The notes under the pieces are model-generated. The model worked only from the letters and a program-made list of their open reading frames with translations. It had not been told where the DNA came from and did not search any database. From contig JAJRUC010000345.1 of NCBI GenBank assembly GCA_024278015.1, positions 1 to 5,677 of the forward strand: a stretch of 5,677 nucleotides of DNA, in the 5' to 3' direction. Below, in pieces: positions 1 through 5,677 of this stretch (the stretch's first letter is position 1; the number at the start of each line of letters is the position of its first letter). The position numbers and the translations under genes were made by a program. The stretch comes from Chloroflexota bacterium (GTDB taxonomy: Bacteria > Chloroflexota > Anaerolineae > 4572-78).

Positions 1-910
1 CCCCTCCGCTGTCGCGGTCCAGCCGGGTTTGGGGCCGGTTCTCCTCCATCCGAATAACAATCGGCGGGTTGGGCGCGCCGGGCAAGTTTAGTTGTTGGGG
101 CAGCGGATTCCAGCTTCGCCATAAATCAAGGATGGCCGATTCATCGGCGGGCGGGGTGTGGAAAGCCACAGAAACGGTCTCCAAATGGCCGTCGAGGGTG
201 GCGACGCGGTTGCAATGGGCGCTCAGGGCAAATTCCGCGTCTGCAATTCGATTGTTTTGCAGCAGGCCCAGCATTTTTTTCGATTCGATGACCATCTTTT
301 CTTCTTCGGATTTAATAAAAGGGATGACGTTATCCAGCGCGGCCAGCGACGGGACGCCGTTGTAGCCCGCGCCGGAAAGGGCCTGCATCGTTTGCACCAG
401 CACCGATTTTACCCCAAAGGCCCGGTGCAGCGGCGCCAGGGCCATAACCAGCGGCATGGTTGAGCAGTTGGAATTGGTGACGATGAAGCCTTTGTCCCAG
501 CCGCGCCCGGCCTGTTGCGGCGCAATCAGCTGCAAATGGTCGGGATTCACCTCGGCGGTAACCAGGGGCACGTCCGCATCGTAGCGGTGGGCGCCGGCGT
601 TGCTCAGCACGCCGTAGCCCGCCCCGGCAAATTGCGTCTCAACGGTGGCGGCCAACCGGCTGGGCAAGGCCGAAAAGACAAGTTGGCAATCCGGCGTGGG
701 GGTTAGCGACTGCACCGCCATATCGGCAATGTTGGCCGGAATATCGGCGGAAAGAAACCAGTTGCAGGCTTGGCGGTACGGTTTGCCCGCCGATTTTTCC
801 GAGGCGGCCAGGACGCTGATTTTAAACCAGGGGTGGTTTGCCAGCAGTTGAATGAATCGCTGCCCTACCGAGCCGGTGGCTCCTAAAATACCCACTTTTA
901 TTTTTGACAT
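1..910 (-). CDS. asd: Aspartate-semialdehyde dehydrogenase, archaeal/fungal type (C-terminus cut by window edge)
   Basis: This enzyme reduces L-aspartyl-4-phosphate to L-aspartate-4-semialdehyde with NADPH in the cytoplasm, the step feeding lysine/diaminopimelate, threonine and methionine synthesis. The frame opens with ATG at 910 and stays open for 303 codons to the window edge. Visible motifs are the N-terminal nucleotide-binding loop GATGSVGQ (residues 10-17), the catalytic-cysteine motif SNCST with Cys149, the loop LSGAGYNG (178-185), and DGHLE (240-244), whose His242 fits the catalytic acid/base. The spacing and the SNCST and DGHLE forms match the archaeal/fungal-like subfamily (about 350 residues) rather than the E. 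coli-type Asd, so roughly 50 C-terminal residues lie outside the window. A GGGGG at 919-923 sits 8 bases before the ATG and supports this start. The upstream gene ends 70 bases away with a palindrome between, so co-transcription is possible but not shown. Family assignment is very secure. Confidence 0.95.
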   Translation of the reverse strand, partial: MSKIKVGILGATGSVGQRFIQLLANHPWFKISVLAASEKSAGKPYRQACNWFLSADIPANIADMAVQSLTPTPDCQLVFSALPSRLAATVETQFAGAGYGVLSNAGAHRYDADVPLVTAEVNPDHLQLIAPQQAGRGWDKGFIVTNSNCSTMPLVMALAPLHRAFGVKSVLVQTMQALSGAGYNGVPSLAALDNVIPFIKSEEEKMVIESKKMLGLLQNNRIADAEFALSAHCNRVATLDGHLETVSVAFHTPPADESAILDLWRSWNPLPQQLNLPGAPNPPIVIRMEENRPQTRLDRDSGG

Positions 911-938
911 TGTTTTTTCCCCCGGACCGGGTTTCATC

Positions 939-966
939 GCAGGGGCACGATGCGTCGTGCCCCTGC
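939..966. repeat. Perfect 12-bp intergenic palindrome
   Basis: The arms GCAGGGGCACGA (939-950) and TCGTGCCCCTGC (955-966) are exact inverse complements around a 4-base TGCG loop. The element fills the middle of the 70-base gap between the ATPase-propeller gene and asd. Neither side is followed by a T-run, so it is not a canonical intrinsic terminator. An RNA hairpin here could still protect the 3' end of the upstream message or weaken read-through into asd. From memory, palindromes with a GGGGCACG core recur between genes in several environmental bacterial phyla, so a dispersed repeat family is likely; that is recollection, not a search. Confidence 0.8.
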
Positions 967-980
967 TCGTCTTGTGTTAT

Positions 981-3206
981 CTATGGCCGCCAGATGGGCG
1001 TTTGCTCATCCAGACTGGGCGTTTGGGTCAGGTTTTCGACATGGCTGCCGTTCAAATCGGTTAAAAACAAATCCCAGTTTCCTTCCCGGTTGGAATAGAA
1101 AATCAGGCGTTGGCCGTCGGGGGTCCAGGTGGGGCCGTGGTCGTTGGCGTAGGGCATATTGCTGATGTTGCGCGGATTGCCCCCCGAAGCGGACATAACG
1201 TACACTTCCACGTTGCCGTCGATGTTCGTTTCGTAGGCAATGGCCGCCCCGTCCGGAGACCAGACCGGCGCCAGGTCATTCACCTCGTTGCGGGTCAGAC
1301 GGCGCAGGTCAGTCCCGTCAAGGCGCATGGTATAGATTTCCCAATTGCCGTCCCGCTTTGAGGAATAAACGAGTTGCTCGCCGTCGGCAGACCACACCGG
1401 CGAGATGTTGCTTTGCCCGCCGCCGGTCAACTGGCGCAGGTCTGTGCCGTCGGCGTTAAGCAGGTACAGTTCCCAACTGCCGCTTCTGTTCGAGGCGAAG
1501 ACAAGCTGCCGGCTGTCGGGCGACCAGGCGGGCGTCCAGTCATCGGCGGGGTTGTTGGTGAGATTGCGGAGATTTTGCCCCTGAATATCCATCACATAAA
1601 TTTCCCGATTGCCGTCTCGTTGGCTGACAAAAGCCAGTTCGTTGCCGGCGGGCGACCAAACCGGCGAGGTGTCATCGGCGGATGCGTCCGACAGGTTGGT
1701 TGCGCCGGAGCCGTCGGTGTTCATAACGTAAATTTGCCACGGCCCTTCGGCCTGACGGGCCATGTAGGCGATGGTGGGCAGGCTTTTGGCGACTACAATC
1801 GGGGCGGTGGGCGTGGGCGTGCCGGTGGGGGCCGCGACGGGAACCGGAGTGGGGGCGATGGTGGCCGGCGGCGGGGCGGTGACGTTCAAGGCGGCGGGGG
1901 CGACTTGCGGCGGCAGGGGCGTCGACGCGCCCAGCAGCCCCGTTTTTTGGGCAATGACCAGCCCCCCGAAGGCCAGCAAGCCGACGATAGCCAGGCCCGT
2001 CAGACCGCCCAGCCATTTGACCCGGCCCGCCACGGGCGGCGCAGGAGAGGACTCTGTATCTTCGTCCGGCGGGGGGCCGGGCCGGGCCGCCGGTTTTTGC
2101 CAAACTACCATAGTCAGGGTATCGGCCGGCGAATAATGTCGTTGCAGCCAAATTCTGAACAAATCCACAAAAAATCGATACCCCAGCGCCCCCATCTTCA
2201 CCAGAATCCCCCGGTACACCAGCGATTCCAGGGCGGTGAGGATGATTTGTTCGGTGGCTTTTTTGTCTTTGCGGGTGATGAGGGCCACAATTTCCTGGCG
2301 GGTAAAAATGCCGTGCGTGCCCTTCACCGAAGCCATTGCCGCCAGCACCACCCGCTCTACCCAGGTGGCCGTTTGCCACAACTGCTCAAACGATGGAATC
2401 TCTTGCGAAAGAACGTCGTTCAGGGTTAAATCAAGGTCGCGCATGTTCACCCAGCCGGTGCGGGCGCAACGGCTGAACAGGGCGTGGTTGAACAAGGCCA
2501 GATAACAGGGGTGATTCGACGTGAGTTCGGTGATGCGTTTGGGTACGCCGTAATCAAACAGCAGCACGCCCTCCACCGGGCGAGAAATCATTTGCAGGGC
2601 GTCGTTCATCGCCAGCACTGAAACGGGATGGGTGGGGGCGGTGTCAAGCAGGGGATGGCGTAAATGGGGCAGCGAGGCACTGTTCACCATCAAAATAACG
2701 CTCAGGTGGTCGCGCCGGGTCAGCAGCGTTTCCAGCGCCGAAAACCAGGCTTCCGCATCGGGCCGGGACGGCAGCGCATCGGCATCGTCGATGGTCAGCA
2801 GCAATTCGGTGCGGGGGCGCTGAACTTCCAGTTGGGCCAGGAGCCGGTCGGCGGCGGCCAACGGGTCCGGCGCATCGGCGGGGGTGCCGCCGGCTTCAGG
2901 GTTAAGGCCCTGGGCCTGCAACCGGCGGGCCAGTTGTTCGGCCAGGTAGCCCAACAGGGCGGCAGGCCGGTAATCAGACAGATGACTGAACGCCAGCGAT
3001 ACGGGCAGGCAATCGAAGGCGAGCAGGTTCGGCAAAAATTCCAGAAACGTTGTTTTGCCCACCAGCGCCGGCCCGTGAATAATCATAATCCGGCGCCGGG
3101 CAATGAGTTGCTGTTCAACCCAGGTGGCTAACGTCTCCCGGCCAAAGAACGATGCGTTTGAGGCCGGAATTTCTCCGGGGTGATAGGGATTGATGAATTT
3201 TGGCAC
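981..3206 (-). CDS. Membrane protein: AAA/STAND-like ATPase, winged helix, one TM helix, PD40 six-bladed propeller
   Basis: The product is about 741 residues from the proposed GTG start at 3206 (numbering below is from that start). In order: FFGRE at 20-24, a motif common at the front of AAA_16/STAND ATPases; Walker A GPALVGKTT at 45-53 with Lys51; Walker B LLLTIDDAD at 135-143; a likely sensor strand MVNSAS at 173-178; a winged-helix-like region at about 281-357 ending in YRFFVDLFRIWL. A Pro/acidic linker leads to one hydrophobic helix at about 398-420, preceded by GRVKW, which by the positive-inside rule places the ATPase in the cytoplasm. A Pro/Thr linker (about 421-476) then leads to six PD40/TolB-like units (477-741) with PxWSPDG-type motifs every 44-45 residues. 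The last Trp motif lies just before the TAG stop, as expected for a circularly closed propeller. The likely role is sensing or scaffolding across the membrane, which is inference; no named family with this exact order comes to mind. The frame is also open upstream to a TTG at 3395, but that part translates a repeat. Confidence 0.88.
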   Translation of the reverse strand: MPKFINPYHPGEIPASNASFFGRETLATWVEQQLIARRRIMIIHGPALVGKTTFLEFLPNLLAFDCLPVSLAFSHLSDYRPAALLGYLAEQLARRLQAQGLNPEAGGTPADAPDPLAAADRLLAQLEVQRPRTELLLTIDDADALPSRPDAEAWFSALETLLTRRDHLSVILMVNSASLPHLRHPLLDTAPTHPVSVLAMNDALQMISRPVEGVLLFDYGVPKRITELTSNHPCYLALFNHALFSRCARTGWVNMRDLDLTLNDVLSQEIPSFEQLWQTATWVERVVLAAMASVKGTHGIFTRQEIVALITRKDKKATEQIILTALESLVYRGILVKMGALGYRFFVDLFRIWLQRHYSPADTLTMVVWQKPAARPGPPPDEDTESSPAPPVAGRVKWLGGLTGLAIVGLLAFGGLVIAQKTGLLGASTPLPPQVAPAALNVTAPPPATIAPTPVPVAAPTGTPTPTAPIVVAKSLPTIAYMARQAEGPWQIYVMNTDGSGATNLSDASADDTSPVWSPAGNELAFVSQRDGNREIYVMDIQGQNLRNLTNNPADDWTPAWSPDSRQLVFASNRSGSWELYLLNADGTDLRQLTGGGQSNISPVWSADGEQLVYSSKRDGNWEIYTMRLDGTDLRRLTRNEVNDLAPVWSPDGAAIAYETNIDGNVEVYVMSASGGNPRNISNMPYANDHGPTWTPDGQRLIFYSNREGNWDLFLTDLNGSHVENLTQTPSLDEQTPIWRP
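984..1778 (-). repeat. Degenerate tandem repeats of 132-135 bp encoding PD40 propeller blades
   Basis: The 3' third of the ATPase-propeller gene consists of six related units. The conserved Trp codons of the W-S/T-P-D-G motif lie near 1658, 1526, 1394, 1262, 1127 and 992, giving steps of 132, 132, 132, 135 and 135 bases. Each unit encodes roughly: hydrophobic strand, S-x-R-x-G-N/S-W-E-I/L-Y strand, D-G-T-D-L-R turn, L-T-x-N, then P-V-W-S-P-D-G. The units have diverged at DNA level but still share short blocks such as the TTGCCGTC seen near 1345 and 1608. This is ordinary repeat-protein structure, not a mobile or CRISPR repeat. Confidence 0.85.
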
Positions 3207-3212
3207 CGGAAG

Positions 3213-3216
3213 CTCC
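3213..3216 (-). promoter_or_regulatory. Shine-Dalgarno GGAG that sets the GTG start at 3206
   Basis: On the minus strand GGAG (3216-3213) is followed by a 6-base spacer and then GTG at 3206-3204, in frame with the ATPase domain. The next in-frame ATG lies within the strand just before Walker A (MIIHGP), too late to be the start. The TTG at 3395 has no visible ribosome site and is followed by 60 codons of repeat-derived residues. The protein most likely begins MPKFINPYHPG. Confidence 0.65.
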
Positions 3217-3270
3217 GTTGGTACGATTTTTGGTGGTGGTAATTTTTGACTGATGGGACAAATTGTTTTT

Positions 3271-3352
3271 CTCCCTCTCCCTAACCCTCTCCCCCAAGGG
3301 GAGAGGGAATTTTGCTCCCTCCCCTTTTTAGGGGGGAGGGTTGGGGAGGGGG
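3271..3352. repeat. GC-rich double-hairpin intergenic repeat
   Basis: Two adjacent inverted repeats occupy this stretch. The first has perfect 10-bp arms CCCTCTCCCC (3285-3294) and GGGGAGAGGG (3298-3307) around a 3-base loop. The second has perfect 8-bp arms CCCTCCCC (3317-3324) and GGGGAGGG (3333-3340) around an 8-base loop. The outer flanks, C-rich 3271-3295 and G-rich 3331-3352, are also roughly complementary, so one long imperfect stem is an alternative fold. Strands are strongly C- or G-skewed. Similar elements are familiar as intergenic repeats that become translated into spurious N-termini rich in PSPTLP and GRGLGRG, which is what the upstream frame extension here shows. No T-run follows in the minus direction, so a simple terminator is unlikely. 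Confidence 0.8.
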
Positions 3353-3402
3353 TTTTCGTCCACCAGTCAATTCTGGCCACTACCCGATTTTTCAAGGTCT
3401 GG

Positions 3403-3411
3403 ATTATACCA
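3403..3411 (-). promoter_or_regulatory. Extended -10 promoter (TGGTATAAT) for the ATPase-propeller gene
   Basis: The minus strand reads TGGTATAAT at 3411-3403: a perfect TATAAT preceded by the TGn extension. A -35 match at 18-base spacing (TTTTCG, 3432-3427) is weak, which is tolerated in extended -10 promoters. It lies between the methyltransferase stop (3435) and the ATPase gene. Initiation would fall near 3396, giving a leader of about 190 bases containing the hairpin repeat before the GTG at 3206. It also places the TTG at 3395 at the very 5' end of the message, another reason to doubt that start. This is prediction from consensus only. Confidence 0.55.
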
Positions 3412-3434
3412 CACCCGCATTAAGGCCGAAAATG

Positions 3435-4088
3435 TCAGTCCGCCCCCTCTGTCGGGGCCGGCGCGGCGATGATAACCCCGGCCCGCGCGCCCTCGAAGGC
3501 GGTTTTTTCCCATTGAGCCTGAAACCCGGCCTGCTCAAAGATGGTCAGTACCGCGCGCCGGGGGGCGCTGCGCTGGCCTGTTGCGCGGTAGGCCCACTCG
3601 ATGAGGGCGCGAATGGGGGCGGGGGCGTTCAGGTATCCCTGAAAGACCACAATCAGCCGCGCTTGCGGCAGGGCGCTGTTCAGCACGCGCCGCACTTCGG
3701 CCAGGGTGGGGGCTTCAAATATATAGGCGGTGGGGAAGGTGGCGATGACGTTGCTGAAATGGTCGGTGGGGAAGGGCAAGGCTTGCGCCCGGCCTTGTGC
3801 AATGCTCACCGGCATTTTACGCCGGGCCAACCTGCGGCGGGTGAGGCGGGCCATAAACGGCGACAGGTCTACGCCCACCGGCTTCAGGCCGCCGGCGGCC
3901 ATCGCGGCGAGCAGGCCGCCCGTGCCGCAAGCCAGTTCCAGGGTGGGGCCGGGCTGCACATGGCGCAGGGCCGTTTGTCGCCATTTGGGCCACTGACCCA
4001 ACGACACCAGCCAGGCAACGGTATTGTACAAAAAGGCCAGATGATTGTACAGCAAAAAAAAGCCCCACTCAACCGGTTTGGACGGCAT
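3435..4088 (-). CDS. Class I SAM-dependent methyltransferase (Methyltransf_11/UbiE-like)
   Basis: This 217-residue protein has the Rossmann-fold methyltransferase core. Motif I is LELACGTGG (50-58), which binds S-adenosylmethionine; the acidic residue contacting the ribose is Asp74 in VGVDLS (71-76); AQALPFPTDHFSNVIATFP (101-119) matches the motif II region of Methyltransf_11 enzymes; LAEVRRVLN (129-137) and LIVVFQGYL (145-153) follow the usual strand order. The N-terminal segment YNHLAFLYNTVAWLV (14-28) resembles the YDxxAxxYD region of UbiE/COQ5-type methyltransferases and is hydrophobic enough to suggest membrane or lipid contact. It starts at ATG 4088, 5 bases after the stop of the lipid kinase gene, so the two are almost certainly co-transcribed and possibly translationally coupled; the ribosome site is weak. 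The substrate cannot be read from sequence. A lipid or quinone-like acceptor is plausible from the neighbours, but this is inference. Confidence 0.9.
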   Translation of the reverse strand: MPSKPVEWGFFLLYNHLAFLYNTVAWLVSLGQWPKWRQTALRHVQPGPTLELACGTGGLLAAMAAGGLKPVGVDLSPFMARLTRRRLARRKMPVSIAQGRAQALPFPTDHFSNVIATFPTAYIFEAPTLAEVRRVLNSALPQARLIVVFQGYLNAPAPIRALIEWAYRATGQRSAPRRAVLTIFEQAGFQAQWEKTAFEGARAGVIIAAPAPTEGAD

Positions 4089-4093
4089 TGTCT

Positions 4094-4987
4094 TTAAGCG
4101 ATGACCCGCAATTTTTGGGGCAGGATGCTGTATTCAAGCGTGGTGGCCTCCCGGTCGATGATTTCGCCGTCGGCTTGCAGGGGGGCGGGCGAGATGGTGA
4201 TTTTCAGGGTGGCGCTTTGGCGATACACCACCCGTTTATCGTGAATGTGTTTGCCGCTGAAAGTTTTGGGCAATAATTTCAGCAGGGCCAGGCGGCCCAT
4301 GACGGGGGCATAAATAAAATCGAACAGACCGTCGTCCAGTTTGGCGTCGGGGGTCATCCAGAAGGCGCCGCCGGTGCGGGGGCTGTTGCCCACCGAAACC
4401 AGGGTAATCGGCCCGGTGAACGAGCCGGTATCCCATTGGATGCGGGCTTGCCACACCGGCCGCTTCCGGATGGCCCGCAGGGCGGCCACAATGTAACGCA
4501 ATGAGCCTTTGATGCGGGTGATTTTTTCGGCTTCCAGGGTGACAACCGGCTCCAGCCCCACTGCGGAATTGTTATCGAAGAAGTAGTCGTTGACCCGGCA
4601 AATGTCGATGACGCGGGTTTGGGCGGCGGCCAGTTGGCGGCAAACATCGTCCAGATTGCGGGGAATGTGCAGCATGTCGGCCAGGTCGTTGGCCGTGCCC
4701 AAAGGCACAATGCCCAGCGTGCCCGCCTGTCCCTCTCCGGCGGCCTGCACCAGCCCGTTCATCACCTCGCCGATGGTGCTGTCTCCGCCCGCCGCCACCA
4801 CGGTGCGGAAGCCGTCCGGCGCGGCTTGCCGGGCCAGGGCAATCCCTTCGCCGGGCGATTGGGTGACGACAAAATCGAAGGCCAGACCGGCCCGTTGCAG
4901 GGCCTGTTTCAGCGGCTCAATTTGCTTTTGCGCGTGCCGTCGTCCGGCATACGGGTTGAGAATTATTTTAAGCGGCGGTTGATTCAT
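4094..4987 (-). CDS. Diacylglycerol kinase-family lipid kinase (DagK/YegS-like)
   Basis: The protein (297 residues from ATG 4987) belongs to the DAGK catalytic-domain family, which transfers the ATP gamma-phosphate to a lipid hydroxyl such as that of diacylglycerol, yielding phosphatidic acid at the inner face of the membrane. Numbered from that ATG: LNPYAG at 10-15, the nucleotide-loop motif VVAAGGDST at 63-71 (usually GGDGT), GIVPLGTANDLA at 92-103, VGNSPRTGG at 199-207, DDGLFDF at 218-224 (the Asp pair tied to metal binding and catalysis in DgkB), and ADGEIID at 272-278. Length is typical of the family. A TTG one codon upstream also fits the frame, but ATG 4987 has an AGG six bases before it. 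The gene overlaps the end of the phosphodiesterase gene by 20 bases and ends 5 bases before the methyltransferase. The true substrate may be diacylglycerol or another lipid; the family is also known to include phosphatidylglycerol and sphingoid kinases. Confidence 0.93.
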   Translation of the reverse strand: MNQPPLKIILNPYAGRRHAQKQIEPLKQALQRAGLAFDFVVTQSPGEGIALARQAAPDGFRTVVAAGGDSTIGEVMNGLVQAAGEGQAGTLGIVPLGTANDLADMLHIPRNLDDVCRQLAAAQTRVIDICRVNDYFFDNNSAVGLEPVVTLEAEKITRIKGSLRYIVAALRAIRKRPVWQARIQWDTGSFTGPITLVSVGNSPRTGGAFWMTPDAKLDDGLFDFIYAPVMGRLALLKLLPKTFSGKHIHDKRVVYRQSATLKITISPAPLQADGEIIDREATTLEYSILPQKLRVIA

Positions 4988-5677
4988 CAAGAACCTGCCT
5001 TAATCGGTCCGGATAATCGGTCATAATTGAATTAACGCCCATCGCCATCAGGCTTTTCATGGCGGCGGGGTCGTTGCACGTCCACACATTTACCCGCGTA
5101 CCGCGTCGATGTTCTTTTTCTATCATGCGTGGGGTTACGGCTTCCCAATACGGGTGGAACATATGCGGTCTGGCCAGGCTGCGGAATATCTGCCGGCGCA
5201 ACAACAGGGGCAGGCCGGGGTACCACAGCAAACCCCGTTTAATGCGGGGGTTATGGCGACAGGCCCGCATGAGCGAGAACGGATTAAACGATGAGAGCAT
5301 GGCCCGGTCTTGCAGATTGTGGTCTTCAATCAGGCGGATGACTTCGGCTTCCAGGCCGTTGTCCCGGATATCGACGGTTTTCAATTCGATATTGAACAGC
5401 AAAACCGGCCCCAGGGCGGCGAAGACTTCATCAAGGGTGGGAATGGGCGCGCCGGTAAATTCCGGCGAAAAGTGGCTGCCCGCATCCAGCGCCTTCAATT
5501 GGGCCAGGGTTTTGGTTTTAACCGGGCCGTGGCCGTCGGTTGTTCTATCGACGTTGAAATCATGCATAATCACCACATGCCCGTCGGCGGAAAGTTGAGC
5601 GTCCAGTTCTACGCCGTGCGCGCCCTGCGCGGCGGCCAGCCTGAAGGCGGGCAGGGTGTTTTCCGGGGCGGCGGCGG
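4968..5677 (-). CDS. Glycerophosphodiester phosphodiesterase, GDPD family (N-terminus cut by window edge)
   Basis: This enzyme hydrolyses glycerophosphodiesters, the deacylation products of phospholipids, to glycerol-3-phosphate and an alcohol. The 235 residues in the window begin inside the conserved first motif at PENTLPAF (4-11). The opening His-Arg-Gly strand with one catalytic His and the start codon lie beyond 5677, probably only about 10-20 residues away. Numbered from the first complete codon: VELDAQ (22-27) provides metal ligands Glu23 and Asp25; MHDFNVDRTTDG (37-48) holds the second catalytic His38; LFNIELKT (93-100) gives metal ligand Glu97; SSFNP (128-132), VNVWTCNDP (195-203) and SIMTDYPD (216-223) complete the TIM-barrel signature. 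All ligands visible here are intact. The cytosolic UgpQ-like form is likely from the total length, though a signal peptide cannot be excluded because the N-terminus is unseen. A GTG at 5576 lies inside the domain and is not the start. It leads the three-gene lipid cluster as far as the window shows. Confidence 0.95.
   Translation of the reverse strand, partial: AAAPENTLPAFRLAAAQGAHGVELDAQLSADGHVVIMHDFNVDRTTDGHGPVKTKTLAQLKALDAGSHFSPEFTGAPIPTLDEVFAALGPVLLFNIELKTVDIRDNGLEAEVIRLIEDHNLQDRAMLSSFNPFSLMRACRHNPRIKRGLLWYPGLPLLLRRQIFRSLARPHMFHPYWEAVTPRMIEKEHRRGTRVNVWTCNDPAAMKSLMAMGVNSIMTDYPDRLRQVLDESTAA

Noticed and set aside
939..966. Rho-independent terminator after the ATPase-propeller gene
   Set aside because: The stem is strong, but neither direction has the required T-run directly after it, so it is recorded as a palindrome only.
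984..1778. CRISPR-like or satellite repeat array
   Set aside because: The 132-135 base periodicity is in frame, degenerate and encodes PD40 blades; there are no identical repeats with unique spacers.
1672..2379. A 235-codon minus-strand frame overlapping the ATPase-propeller gene
   Set aside because: It is a +1/-1 shadow of the same region, Gly/Ala/Arg/His-rich and without motifs; the main frame carries the winged-helix region, TM helix and linker without interruption, so there is no sign of a frameshift.
1374..2429. A 351-codon open frame on the plus strand
   Set aside because: It is antisense to the ATPase-propeller gene across the PD40, linker and TM coding region. Its product is low-complexity Gly/Arg/Gln/Val-rich with no domain, while the minus strand frame shows clear motifs; it is a product of GC-rich codon bias.
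3312..4097. A 261-codon open frame on the plus strand
   Set aside because: It begins inside the GC-rich repeat and runs antisense to the methyltransferase, whose SAM-binding motifs are clear. The plus-strand product is Gly/Gln/His-rich with no recognisable motif.
5059..5598. A 179-codon open frame on the plus strand
   Set aside because: It is antisense to the phosphodiesterase gene, whose TIM-barrel motifs and catalytic residues are continuous on the minus strand.

Overview
The window reads as a stretch of GC-rich bacterial chromosome with all five recognisable genes on the minus strand, so transcription runs from high to low coordinates. Alternative start codons, dispersed GC-rich palindromes between genes, an archaeal/fungal-type aspartate-semialdehyde dehydrogenase and a membrane protein with a Pro/Thr linker and PD40 propeller together suggest a member of the Chloroflexota (Anaerolineae-like). 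That assignment is inference from gene style, not from a marker gene. I see no rRNA, tRNA, CRISPR array, transposase or phage gene.

Layout, in transcription order. (1) 5677-4968: a glycerophosphodiester phosphodiesterase missing only its extreme N-terminus. (2) 4987-4094: a diacylglycerol-kinase-family lipid kinase whose start overlaps the previous gene by 20 bases. (3) 4088-3435: a class I SAM-dependent methyltransferase, starting 5 bases after the kinase stop. These three look like one co-transcribed lipid-turnover unit: one enzyme cleaves glycerophosphodiesters, one phosphorylates a lipid hydroxyl, and the third methylates an unknown substrate.

(4) A 228-base spacer (3207-3434) holds an extended -10 promoter and a GC-rich double-hairpin repeat. 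It precedes a large protein (3206-981) with an unusual architecture: a cytoplasmic AAA/STAND-like P-loop ATPase, a winged-helix-like region, one transmembrane helix, a Pro/Thr-rich linker and a six-bladed PD40 (TolB-like) propeller predicted to lie outside the membrane. An open frame runs up through the repeat to a TTG at 3395, but a GTG at 3206 with its own GGAG is the better start.

(5) After a 70-base gap containing a perfect 12-bp palindrome comes asd (910-1, running off the left edge), the enzyme at the branch point of lysine, threonine and methionine synthesis.

The most interesting item is the ATPase-membrane-propeller protein, whose layout suggests a transmembrane sensor or scaffold coupling an external propeller to an internal NTPase. 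Its function is not established by the sequence.
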